Below the pieces are notes generated by a model that saw only the letters and a program-made list of their open reading frames with translations, searched no databases and was not told the origin of the DNA. From NCBI GenBank assembly GCA_023313575.1, contig JAJTTP010000001.1, forward strand, positions 1 through 64,000: DNA of 64,000 nt, in the 5' to 3' direction. Made by a program: the position numbers and the translations under genes. This document shows, one piece after another, positions 12,101 to 25,062 of the stretch (its first letter is position 1; every line of letters starts with the position of its first letter). The stretch comes from Eutypella sp. D-1 (lineage: Eukaryota; Ascomycota; Sordariomycetes; Xylariales; Diatrypaceae).

Positions 12101-12439
12101 GCGACACATCTGTACTATTCACGAAGGGCACTACAATAAGCTCAACCACGCAATGATTTCTTGGTAGCGGGGAAGGTTGTTACGCACGCATTTTCCGGTC
12201 TTCATAGCCGCGATGACCCATATGAGGTATCGTATGTCGTTAGGGCCCATGTAATATACTTCATCATCTTTGACTTTCTCGGCAAGGAACCAGGCGGCGC
12301 TATTGGACGCGTTTTCTAAGGTGAAAAAGCTGATGCTTTGAACGATGCCATCCAGACCGACGATGGCAGCATAAGGCCTCACTCTATGCTGCTGCTGTCT
12401 GATGACGTTCGGCACTAGTTTCTCCGTCGTCGCGAACAT
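9126..12439 (-). CDS. NRPS-like adenylation-thiolation-reductase enzyme (carboxylic acid reductase type)
   Basis: Three exons on the minus strand, 12439-12188, 12069-11647 and 11588-9126, are separated by introns of 118 and 58 bp and give 1045 residues. In order: an adenylation domain (YMGPNDIRY near 60-75; A3 loop LHTSGTSGHPKPIRW at 167-181; STEGG at 322-326; A10 RAGKGT at 497-502 with the catalytic Lys); a carrier domain (LGLDSLS, phosphopantetheine Ser 581); and a short-chain-reductase thioester reductase (TGSTGSLGSY at 682-691 for NADPH; active-site YAQSK at 842-846). There is no condensation domain. Such enzymes activate a carboxylic acid as AMP ester, load it on the carrier and release it reductively as an aldehyde or alcohol. 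They need a phosphopantetheinyl transferase. All core motifs are intact, so the gene looks functional. The substrate cannot be read by eye. The length is normal for this class (about 1,000-1,100). Confidence 0.9.
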
Positions 12440-14202
12440 TGTTTTGCATTAAGTGTAGCGAGAGGAAACGGAGATGGCAAACATATGAAGGTAAGATAAG
12501 GGTTCGACACCAGGTCGAAGAGGACATGAAATAGATAGGATTAGTAGACCGTTCCGACTGAGAATGAAACTGAGGAGAGATTTGCGTTCTTGTTACACAT
12601 GATTTGCTGGATCTCATTTTATCGTAGTGTAACACGGGCGTTAACAGAGCGCATATTAAAGGGCCAAGAATCTCGTTAAATATGCGAAGCAGAGTGTGAA
12701 CTTACCTTGCCAAGCCAGCTCTCTCCCTTGATTCAATGGCCCATCACCTGATGCATGTGCCATTCAGTCGGGAGAGTGATTCCATCTGCTGGTTTACCAC
12801 CGCAACTGCTGCAAGGTCTTGAAATTGAAGCATTTAAGCTTACGGTATTTGTCTAGATTCGGCTGACCTGCCTAAAGATGATGGCCCTCCTTACGGCTGA
12901 CTATACTTCGTAAGTTCGTTATATTGTATACAAATGACTTCACGAATGCTATGTCTTACTTAGGTGTAAGCATAACCGACATGACGGGGGCTTTATGCAG
13001 TGTAGAGAAAGGATGTCTTCTGGGAATTGAGCATCTCTTGTCATTACATCACGGTTATGGTAGGACAACTCTATGCTAAAGTCCAACGTTGCGAAATTCA
13101 TCCGACATACCCCGCAAGTACCATTTCACATTATCCTAGGCTCTGCATCGCATTACACCCAACTATTATATTGAGTGGTACCTGGGAATTTAGACGGTGT
13201 CATTTCCGAGGGTTTGGCTCGTATGTCTCGCCACCCATCTGGTGAAATATTTGGCGTCTGGTTGCTTACCACTCTCATAGACACTTCCCTGGTCCGCACG
13301 CCCTACTCCCTGGCCAATACTCTGGTACCAGTGATCGTCGTACAGGAGACATAAGACCCAGGTTGTCGGGTAATCCTTCCTTGCGGCATTCGGAGAGGGA
13401 AGTTCGAAAGTGGCTCACTGTAACTCTAATAGACCGCGAGTGGCGGAACCACGTTGTCAGTCACGTGACAAAAGGGAGGGGCTGCCGCTGGCGTGACGTA
13501 CAAAGTCTTTCTTCTAGGATACACTGTGGCCCTGGCGCCCGTTTGAACTGGGACGACGCGGATACAGCAGTGACAAGCCCGAGCGCTGGCTCAAAAAGGA
13601 TCGGGACAGGAAGATAGTATTCAATGCCTTGAGCACACCAATCTTATCATCTAGCGCCGGGGACAGGAGTTACTGGGGCAAGAGGATAGGTTATCTGGAG
13701 CTCATGGCCGTGATTAGCTCTCTGGCGGGGAAGTTTAGTCCGGTCGCGTTCGGGGACCTTAAACCCCCCCTAAGAGATACGATTCACAGGTGACCTCTCC
13801 AAAACATATTTTTATTAAAGTTATCGATTATTTAGGTTGTGATATCATGACGGTTAGGGTCGCAGAACAGGTGTTCGAGAGTCTCGACTTGACCACCAGG
13901 TAGGCAGTAAAATCAGTGGTGTTGGTTTTGAGATCCTACCGGTTTCTCATTGACACCTACCAGCGCCCAGCCCCTATAGTGGGTCGCATGCTGGGTAAGC
14001 TACATACAGCGTGGCCCCTAGTTGTGGGGGAATGCTTACGTACTAAGTAGTCCACTACAGCTGTACGAAGTAGATACTGACAGAGTCGGAGCGGGTTGAC
14101 CTGACCAGTGGCCACCACCTTACGGCCCCGCTCCGAAATCACGATATTTTTCTCAGACTCGATTAATTGATCCTGTGATCGCTCGACAGAATAATTTGAA
14201 AC
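12440..14202. other. Intergenic DNA upstream of the NRPS-like gene
   Basis: Ordinary composition, no supportable gene. It holds the promoter side of the NRPS-like gene and ends at the copia insertion site, whose duplicated GAAAC is 14198-14202. Short open frames here lack coding character. Confidence 0.5.
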
Positions 14203-14401
14203 TGTTGGTTGTTAGTGGTCACTGGTATGGACCCACATACCAGTAAGAAGTACCTATGTACCTATCTCCCGTTTATATAAAGATACGGGCTTTGCTTATA
14301 TCTTTTTTAAATAAATAAATAAACCTTAAACTAAAATATAACATTAATTTTATTACTTTTTTTATTATTATCTTTTTTTTTTACGTACGTATTTATTAAT
14401 A
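14203..14401 (+). repeat. Copia copy 1, 5' LTR
   Basis: 199 bp. The first 80 bp are intact (GGTCACTGGTATGGACCCAC, TATATAAAGATACGGGC with a TATA box). The remainder is converted towards A/T. Opposed to 27001-27031, the first 31 bases differ at about ten sites, all transitions. Confidence 0.92.
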
Positions 14402-16799
14402 TTAATTAATATTATTAAATAATTAATAATATAAATTAATAAAGTTAAAAAAGTTATTATCGTAATAATTTAAAAATTTTATCGCGTTAACATTATTAAT
14501 AAATTTTTATAACCGTTACGTTTTACCCGTTTTTATAATAAATAATAACCTATTTTAACCTATATTATTATATAATACCTTTTTTTTACCTTTATTAATA
14601 TTATCGTTAAAGTTATTTTTATTACTTAATATATCGGATAATTAATAATAGGCCGAAACTTTAAAAGCCGTTAAAAAACGACCTTATATTAAAGCTTTTT
14701 AATAAACATTAACGTAAAAAGAAATAAAAAAAGCTAAAAACACGTTATTATAACTTTTTAATTATTTATAAAAATATATTACTTTATTTATTTTACTTTT
14801 TAACCTTATAATCGTAATTTAAACAGAATTCGACTTAACGTAAGCTATTAATTTTTAAAAAATAACGTAAGCGTTATTAATTATCGATAATTTCGAAAAA
14901 ACTAATAATAAGTTAGGAATTAACCGGATAACTGAAAAAACCTTTAAATAATATTAAAACCATTTTTAAAAATTTACGAAAATAAATTTTAAAGCTATAT
15001 TAAAAACATTTCGGTTTATATTAAAAACGGTATTAATATAAAAAAGCGTATACGTTAAAAAATATAATATTAATTTTATAATAATATTAATTAATTTTAT
15101 TACGTAATTTAAATTTCCGGTTTAAAAATTTAAAAAATTTAAGTTAATAAAAAGCCGATAACTTTATGTTTTAATATAAAAAGCTTTAATTTATAACATA
15201 AAGTAAAAATTAATTTATTTATAAATTTATAAGCTATTTATTTATTTTAATCTGTAACTCGGAACACCTGTAAAATTACTTAATAAATCTTAATAATAAT
15301 TAAAAACCCCGGCGGTATAAACCATATTAAAATTAATAACCTTTATTAATCCTTTTTTTATAGCTATATGTTAATTTTTCCCCCCCGGCCCCGATTAACC
15401 TTTTTTTTATTTTCCCGCGCCTTAATAAATAGCCCCGATTAACCGGAAAACCTTAACCCGAGTTTTAAGTATTACGTAAAATATTAACGGTATTAATTAA
15501 CTTTTTACCGTTAAAATAAACATATTCCTTTTTTATTAATATTTAACCTTTTATTAATATTTGGCTTATTTTTATTATTTAATTTCCCCCCGTTAATATT
15601 TAACTATTTTTTAATAATATAAAATAATTATATTAATACTTTTTTCCTCCGGGTTACTTATTATATTTTAATTATCCTTTTTTTATTAATTATTACCCGG
15701 GTTACCCGTTTTAGCTTATATATAATTAATAAGATTTTAAATACTTTTATTTAACGATAAAAAGGGATAACCGGACCGTTCCCTTTTTAAGAATTTAAAT
15801 TAACCTGTATGTTATAAAACTTAAATAATTTAAAAAATATTAACTTTTAACGTTACCTCCCCCTCCCCCGCCGACTGCTTTAAATAAAAAATTGGGGCCC
15901 GTAAAAACTTTAAAAGGTTACGATTTTTCCTTTTAAACGGTATTTAAGTTTACCCCGGGACTTAATTTATTATTAAAACCGATATTTATATCTGTTAATA
16001 ATTAATAGGAGTAAATGTATTATATTATCCCGTCGGTAAATGTTTTAAATAAATTATGCTTATCGATTATCGTAAGATAATTTAAAAAGGTTTAAAATAA
16101 GGAAAATAATTATATAAAAAAGGTTTACGATATTTTAAAAAATAAGTTCCGTTTTTTCCTCGATATATATTATATTAACGGTATCCGAGAAACCCAGTTT
16201 TATGCTATGTTTTTAATAATTTTATTAAAACGTATAACATTATATTTCTTTTATAACATTTTTTATTATTTAATATTTACCGATATATACCTTATTATAA
16301 AATACCATTTTAATACCGAATAAAATAAAATTTAATATTATTATAATTAAACTTTTACGATTTCTTTTAGTATTAAAGTTAAAAACGTTAATAAAAATAA
16401 CTTAAAAATATTTTAAATTATGCTTAATAAACTTTCTTTATGTTAAAAAGTTTTAAAACCCGATTTTCGAAAAAAATAATAATTAATCGCTGTTATATAC
16501 CGAATTTACCGTATTATCCTTTAATTTTAATATGTTTTTTTCGAATTTATTACCTGTTTCGAAAACTTAATAAATAAATTACGCGTTTTGATTAATATTT
16601 ATAAAGTTATAAAAGGAATAACTTAATATATAGTTACCGAAAACGATAATAATAATAATAACGATAACGATATATTTTATATAAACCGAAAATATTACCG
16701 GAACGATAAAAATAAAAAATACCACCAGAAATAAAAACCCGACCGATAATAAAAACGTAAATATTAAATATATAAAAAAAAAGGTATTGGTTTATAAAG

Positions 16800-18154
16800 T
16801 ATTTAAAACGGGAATAAAAAAAGGTAAAAAATAAATGAAAAATTAAAAAGGTAAACCGATATATTAATTATTTAGCTTTTTTAATAAAATACGAAAGCAT
16901 TAAACCTATTTCGGAATTAAAAAAAACACCGTAAAACATTTTAACTAATCGGATAATAGCCAGTATTTTATAGCTACCTATTTATTTAACCAATCCTTTT
17001 AGCACCGAATTAACCCCTTTTTATTAATAATAAAAAATAAAATGCTTAATATTATTTTTATTTTAAACAGATATATTAAAAACGTGTTTTAAGGAATTAT
17101 ATTAAATATAAAAGCCGTTAAAATATCCATTATAAGGAAGGAATAATGTTTGGCTTTAATGAAAAAACACCTTAATTAATAATTAAAAATAAATAAAAAC
17201 CGCGTAAAAAAAGTTAATATCCGTTTTAAAAACGGACTTTTTATTAAATTATTTAATATAATCTTTATTATTACGTTATTCGGTTAAATCGATTTTTATA
17301 TAATAAAAACAGATACCCCGTTTTTAATATTAATTAAAAACATAAACCGTTTTAATATATACTTTAATAACGTTATTAATTAATTAATCGGTAAAAACGG
17401 TATAATAACAAACGTTACTCGAAAATAGGGACACCCGTGGTTTAAATTCGATAATATTATTTACTTTACGAAAATAAAATTACGTAAAATTTATACGCGT
17501 TTTAAATATTTATTTATTAATAAATTATACGATCTTTTAAATAAAATAAGATACGATATCGAAATTAATAAATTTTACCATTATTATTAAATTAAAAATA
17601 AAGCATTTTAAAAATCGATTTTAATTTTAAAGTAATCGTTAATATAGCCACCGGATTTTAAATAATACGTTTTATAAGGAATATATTAATTAAAAAAATA
17701 TAAAACGTATTTAAAAAATACTAAATCGATATTTATTTAAAACCCCCGAATATTATTACTTATAACGCCGGCATAAATTTCGATAATACCGAGTTCCGTA
17801 ATAAAATATAATTTATTAAAATCATATATTATTAGGTATTAATAAAAACATATTAATTTATCGGTAAAATGGAAAAATATTATAATCTTATCCGTAAAAC
17901 TTATAAGATTATTATTAAAAAACTTAGAAATACGGGACTTAAATTAATATGCTTTTAAATAGCAGTTAAGGTAATAAATAATACAGTTAATTTTAAAATT
18001 AATATAAATTTGCCACCTATACCCGTTTAAACTTAAAAGGCATAGGCGGTATAAAAGGTTATAACGGAAATTAAGAACATTAAGGCATAAAAATCGGTGT
18101 AAAACGTATTAAATATTAAAAACGGCTTTAATACGTAAAAAACATTTTTAAAAT
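16800..18154 (+). pseudogene. Copia copy 1 gag-pre-integrase and integrase remnant
   Basis: In a + strand frame interrupted by RIP stops, 17430-17590 reads GHPWFKFDNIIYFTKIKLRK and IEINKFYHYY, the gag-pre-integrase region. About 17740-17930 reads PPNIITYNAGINFDNTEFRN followed by EKYYNLIRKTYKII, the integrase core. This is the typical fungal Ty1/copia polyprotein. The frame is cut at 18159 by the nested gypsy insertion and resumes after 25062. Confidence 0.75.
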
Positions 18155-18159
18155 CTTTT

Positions 18160-21100
18160 TATTATAACCTGGTCAGGTTATGAAAGGCCAAATGGGGCCA
18201 ACAACGAATCACGATCCTATTCGAAAGAACAAAGCTTTTAGAAAAACCCAGCCATAATAAATTAGCTACGTTCGAGTTACGTGATAAGAAAAATAGCCAG
18301 GATAACTAACTATCCTAATAATTTAAAATAATTAAAATAACTAATTATCCTAACGATTTAATAATAACTATACATTTTAATATTAAAAATAAAGGATATA
18401 AAATAATATATAGCTACGTTTATTACCTTTTTTTTAAATAATTTTTAAGTTTATTAGTTTATAATATAACTTAGTTACTTAAAGCACTTTTTTTTTTATT
18501 ATCATTAAACGTAATTATTTATTATTTAAAACCTTAATACTTTTATTAATATAAACCCCTCGATTAGATTAATAATTAGGAATAAACCAGCCGTTATATG
18601 TTATAAGCTTTTATTTAATAATATTATTAACTTTAAGTAATATCCGATAAAATATCTTTTTTAAGTTAAAAACTTTAATAAATTATTAAATTATTATTCG
18701 AATAAATCGAACGAATTAAGTAAACGGCAATTATAGCCGTAACTTAAAGGATTATACCCGCTAAATTTAAGCTTAAAAAACCTGGACCTTATAATAGTAT
18801 TACCCCCGTATAACCTTTTTTTATTATAGCCGTAACTTACCTGTATTAATAACGTTATATAATAACCAAAAAAACCGATAAAATTCTCGATATTACCTTA
18901 TGTTTTACCGAAAAAATAACTTAATAATTTAAACCCATTTTAAATGCTTTTATAAAAATGGAAAAAAAGAAAAACTACGGAAATTAAACATTTTTTCGAA
19001 AAATATAAGAACTTCGTAAAAAAGGTAAAAGTTAATTACGGAAACCCGGATAAAGCCCGAGCCGTTATATAATAACTTTTAAACTTTAAATAAAAAAAAA
19101 TAATTTATATTTACGCCGCGTAATTTAAATAGCTCGTAATAAAAACTGATTAAAAAAACGATAAATCTTTTATCGATACGTTTTATTAAGGACTTAAAAA
19201 TATAATTAAAAATAAGATTATCTTATATAATAAACCAAGTATTATTAACGAATTCGTTATTTTAATAATTAAAATCGATAATAAATAATTTAAACGACGT
19301 TAGGAAAAAAAAGGACTTTATATACTTAAAGGATTTAAAAGATATTAAAATAATAAAAATTAAGATTAAAAGCTTACTAACACATTTTATAAAACGGCAC
19401 CAGGACCTATATCGTTCGATATGATACGAAAAAATAAATAATAAATTAAGTACTATAATTATAATAAAATAAAACATTTTAAAAAAGAATATAAAGGATT
19501 TAAATAAAATAAAAACTAAAAACTTATTCCGAAAAGAAGCAACCTTTTACCGAAAAAAGACGCTTAAAATAATCCGTTACGTATATTCGGATAATAATAT
19601 CTATTAATAAAGATTATAAAAGGCTAAATAATTAATTTAAGCCGTAATAAAACGATAATGTTAATAATAATAAAACAAATACCTCGATAACGATAAAAAA
19701 AAAACCTTTATAAAAACCTATTTCGTAAAAAAAGAAAAAATAAAACGATTAATTAATTGGTTTAAAAAATAATAAAATTATAAACCATAAAAAATATACA
19801 ACATTTACGTTAAACGATCCTAATAACGCCTTAAAAAATAACGATTTAAAATTTATTTATAATAACTTCGTAATTAAAATAAATTTATTAGTTAAAAAAT
19901 TTAAACTCGGACGCCGTATTTTTTAAAACACCCCGTTAATTGCCGAAAATACGAATATTACTGGTATAAGGAACGAAAAATCGGTATTATTAACCGAATT
20001 AAATAAATGGCTAAAAAAAGATTTAATTTTTTATAATAAAAAAAAACGAAACCGATCAACGATGGTATAAAAAAATCATACGTTATGTTAACCGCGTACC
20101 GTATGGTTAAAAATGGTTAAAAAAAATATCCTGCCCCGGAGGATATTAAATATGCCATTATAATAAATATATATATTAAACGTTAAAAGTTATAAAGATC
20201 CGGAATAAAATCGAATAATAAAAATACGAAATCCGATATTAAAAAAATAAGTTATTAAACGCCGATTTATACGTTTATAAGGATTTACTAAAAAGGATAA
20301 CCTTTAATAGAATTAACCTTAAACATTTTTACGAAAATTTAACAGTAAAAAAATAACCGTATACATAAAGAAAATCTAATAAGGAAAAACTTTATAACAA
20401 TTTATATAACGCCGTATAAATTTACGGCAAAAATTTAAAAAAATAAAGCCGTTTATATTAAAGTTATAAAACGGTATTATAAAACTTAAAAACGTAATAC
20501 GATATTTATAAGCCATTTTAAAAGCTTAAAAACGATACGGATATATTATAATACGAATAAAAATTAAAAATAATTAATATACCGTTATAATAAATAACGG
20601 AACCGACGGTAATTATATAACTTTAAAATTATATAATAAGATACAGTTATTATAAAAAAAGAAATAATATTTTTATAACATAATAAAAACCGAAAGTTAT
20701 GTTTTTAAATACGATAAAAAAAAAGTATTACGGGAAACCGATTAATTCGACGTATATATCGAAAAATAAAAATAAAACGTTATTTTCGATATTATACCTT
20801 TAAAAAGATATAACATAATCTTTAAATAATTATAATTATATTAATATAATTTATCGATTAATTAAAAAACTGGCTAGATAACATTTCCTTATTTTTTAAA
20901 AACCGATAATAATTTAAAAAAAAGATCTTAATACTTAACGGATAGTAAATACGGATATAAAAACACGATAAAAACCTTATTAAAAAAAACATAACGAATT
21001 AAAAAAAAAAGGATATAAAAAAAGGATTAAATAAATTATCGCATTTATCCGATAACGATTCCGCCTTTTTAATAACATCTTAAAAAAAGAAAATAAAATG

Positions 21101-24100
21101 ATATTATAAATACGTAATATACTATTATAATATTACTAATACGATAAAATATTTCGCGAAAAATTTAAAAAAGGACTATTAAACCGTAATAAATAAAACT
21201 ATAAAATTATCTTTATAAAAAAAAACGCCACGATTCCATAAAATTTATAACCTTAATAAGATCGAACTTAAGGAATTACGAAAATACCTCGAAAATAAGT
21301 TAATAAAAAAATACATCCGACGATTAAAATCATTAATAAAATACCTTATTATATTTATGCCTAAAAAAAAAAGTAAATTATAATTAATAATTAATTATTA
21401 ATAATTAAATAAAATCACCGTTAAAAACCGAATACCGTTATTACTTATTATTAAAATAAAAGACCGTTTATACGGAACTAAATAATTTACCACCTTAAAC
21501 CTTAAAAACGGATATTATTATATTAAAATTAAACCCGGAGATAAATAAAAAACAGCTTTTAAAACGAAATACGGCTTATTTAAATATTTAATTATATTTT
21601 TCGGATTAATTAACGTATTAACATCGTTTTAACGCATAATTAACCACGTATTACGAAAATATCTTAATATTTTCGTTATTTATTATTTTAACGATATCTT
21701 TATTTATTTAAAATTAAAAAAATAGCATAAAAAACATATACATAAAATATTATAAACATTATAAAACGTTAACTTATTAATAAAACCCGAAAAAAATGTA
21801 TTTCATATATAAGAAATAAAATTCCTCGGATATATTATTACCCCCGAACATATTAAAATAAACCTTAAGAAAATCGTAATTATTAAAAATTAAAAAATAA
21901 CCATTAATATAAAAAGAATACAAGCCTTTCTCGGTTTAATAAATTATTATCGGAAATTTATATACCAATTCGGACATATTATAATACCTTTTACGGAATT
22001 AATAAAAAAAGATAAACGGTTTATATGGATTAATAAAATAAACGAATTTTTTAAAAAATTAAAAAACGTTATTATTAACGAACCAGTACTTATTATATAC
22101 GATCTTAAAAAACCCGTTAAGCTAAAGACCGATACCTCGGACTACGCCCTCGGAACATAAATTAAATCACGAAATAAAAAAAAAAAGTTATACCTTATCG
22201 CATTTTATTTTTATAAACTTATTAAAACCGAATTTAATTATCCGATTTATAATAAGGAATTTCTTATTATCGTTAATATATTTAAAAAATTTAAACATTA
22301 CTTTATAAAAAATATGCATTAAATTAAAGTTTACACCGATTATAAAAATATTATATACTTTTTTATTATTTAAACCTTTAACGGAAAATAGTTATAATAC
22401 GTTAAATATCTTACGGAATTTGATTATATTATTATCTATAAAAAAGGATTAAAAAACAGATAAATAAATGCTATTAATAAATAACCTATTATAAAAAAAA
22501 ATATATACTAATTAAATACGTAATATTCCGATAAACGTTAAAAAGATATTTAAAATAACGATAAATTATTATTATTAAGATTATTTAAAATAACTTATAT
22601 AAATAAATCGAATAATATAATAACAAATTATTAATAAAAAAATAAACAGAAAAATTATAAATATTATAAAAATTATAAGAATAGTTAATATAGGAAATTC
22701 ACGAACATCTTTTATACGGATACTTAAAAGATTATAAAATCTTTAAACGATTATAACGGACTTATATATTTAATAAAATAAAATTAGTAATATAATAAAT
22801 ACGATAATAATATAACATATACGGAAAAACTAAAATAAAACGATATAAACCTTACGGAAAACTATAACCATTATTAATTAATAAATAACTATAAGAATTT
22901 ATCATATTTAATTTTATTACCAAATTACCGATATTAAAAGATCCAATAATACGTAACAGTTATAACAGCATATTTATAATCGTTAACCGATTTATAAAAT
23001 TTTCTTATTTTATTTTATATAACGAAAATACCGACGTAAAATAAATGGTATATATCTTTTTATAATATATTATAATAATATACGGTTTTATATTCGAAAT
23101 CATTTCCGATAAAAAAATAACATTTACATCGAAATTCTGGCAAAATCTTATAATAAAATTAAGATTAAACCCTAAGTTTATAACAGCTTTTAAACCTTAA
23201 GTAAACGGATAAATAAAACGAATTAACTAAATATTAAAAACTTACTTTTAATAATATATTAATTATAAATAAAATAATTAAATAAAATAATTACTTATTA
23301 TATAATTAATTTATATTATAGCCTATTATAAAAATATACGGATAATATTTATTAACGCCAATTTCGGATTCACCCCGGACGTTTACCGAAATGCTTATAA
23401 AAAAGGATTAAATAATATTAAAGCCATATTAATATCGGAATAACTTAAATAATTACATAAAAAAATAAAAGTAAAACTCGAATTTATACGTTAACGAATA
23501 AGCCGATATTATAATTAAAACAGGTTAAAAAAACTAACCTTTTTAAAAGAAAATATAATCTATTTAGCCATAAAAGACATTACGATAAAATAATTTAATA
23601 AAAAACTTAATTATAAATATATCGGACCGTATTTAGTTATTAAAAAAATATTAAAAAATAATTACGAATTAAACCTATTATTAAAAGTTAAGATCTATTT
23701 AATTTTTTACATTTCCTTACTTAAGGACGTAATAAATATAAATGCTATAAAAATAAAACGAAATAACGTTAAAATAAAAGTAAATAAATATAAAATAAAA
23801 AAAATCTTAAACGTACGAATAGAAAAAGGACGAATAAAATATAAGGTTAAATAAAAGAAATATAATAACTCCGAAAATATATAAAAACCCGTTAATTACT
23901 TAATAAACGCTTAACGTTTTTTAAAAATTTTTTATTAACGTTAACGGAAACGTTAATAAAAATAACATCTTAATTAAAATTACTTAATATATTTATCTTA
24001 AACTAATTAAGATCCGGAATAATTTTAAGATTTACCGACGTTTTAATAAACCCCGTAAAACGCGTATTTTCCGTTTAACGTTTTTCCGCCTTTAATTTTT

Positions 24101-25057
24101 CTAACTTTTTTAAATTATCGATACCACGAAAAACCGCCTTTATTATTTTTTTATACCATATACGCTTTTAACGATAAAAATAACGGAGTTTCGCATTAAC
24201 CGTATTAATTTCTTCCTCCGTAGCTTTAAGTTTTAATTCCAATTTTCGATATTAAAATATAACCTTTTATAATTGCTCCGGATTAAGCTTAAATACGTTA
24301 TATTAATTCCGGTTATAATAAATATATAATAAACAGTAAAAAAAGTCCGAGTTAAAAACTTTATATTTAAACTAACGGCGTTTATAATAAAAATAAAGAA
24401 TTATATTAATCGGATTAAATAATAAAACCGTTATAAAAAAAATTGCATTAAAAAATCTTACGTTAAAATAAACGTTTTACGCGTTAAAAGACCGATTTCT
24501 TAATACGACCGGATATAATAAAAAATAAAACGAAATAAAAAAGGAAAAAAAAATACTTATAATAATAAAAACGGGAAAATTAGTTTTAAAGATAAAAACT
24601 TTAAAAAAGGAAAAATCGTGATATAACCTGGTCAGGTTATAAAAAGCCAAATAAGGCTAATAACAAATCACGATCTTATTCGAAAAAATAAAGCTTTTAA
24701 AAAAACCTAGCCATAATAGGTTAACCACGTTCGAATCACGTAATAAAAAGGATAGCCAGGATAACTAATTATCCTAATAATTTAAAATAACTAGGATAAC
24801 CAATTATCTTAATAATTTAATAATAATTATACATTTTAATATTAGGAATAAAAAACATAAAATAGTATATAATTACGTTTATTACCTTTTTTTTAAATAA
24901 TCTTTAAGCTTACCAGTTTATAATATAACTTAATTACTTAAAGCACCTTTTTTTTTATTATCACTAAACGTGATTATTTATTATTTAAAACCTTAATACT
25001 CCTGTTAATATAAACCCCTCGATTAGACTAATAATTAGGAATAGACCAGCCGTCATA
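18160..25057 (+). mobile_element. Complete Ty3/gypsy chromovirus-type retrotransposon nested in copia copy 1
   Basis: Two 439-bp LTRs (18160-18598, 24619-25057), family A1, are flanked by a perfect 5-bp duplication CTTTT (18155-18159, 25058-25062). Total length is 6898 bp. An A-rich purine tract (aaaaaaggaaaaat) precedes the 3' LTR. The pol remnant is in gypsy order, reverse transcriptase, RNase H, integrase, and ends in a chromodomain. It is thoroughly RIPed with no surviving open frame. Confidence 0.93.
21100..23930 (+). pseudogene. Gypsy pol remnant: RT, RNase H, integrase, chromodomain
   Basis: The RT active site is at 21681-21698, reading YFND (the YxDD motif with Asp changed to Asn by G-to-A). 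IQAFLGLINYYRKFI is at 21918-21962, and the RNase H start KTDTSDYALGT at about 22125. The zinc-binding integrase end HEHLLYGYL is near 22695. The integrase core includes FITKLPI, then ISDKKITFTSKFW near 23110 and the TAFKP-VNG-IKRIN block near 23185-23225. A GPYLVIKK motif follows near 23625. A chromodomain is at about 23801-23920 (KILNVRIEKGRIKYKVK, then KPVNYLINA, with RIP stops at the Trp/Gln codons). This marks a chromovirus, a clade that reads heterochromatic histone marks through this domain. Confidence 0.85.
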
Positions 25058-25062
25058 CTTTT

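Noticed and set aside
13363..13617. 84-codon + strand frame in island 1
   Set aside because: No recognisable motif, and no promoter or splice context; treated as chance.
19262..19477. 71-codon membrane-like minus-strand frame
   Set aside because: Lies antisense inside the RIPed gypsy element; AT-rich sequence yields Phe/Ile/Leu-rich frames by chance.
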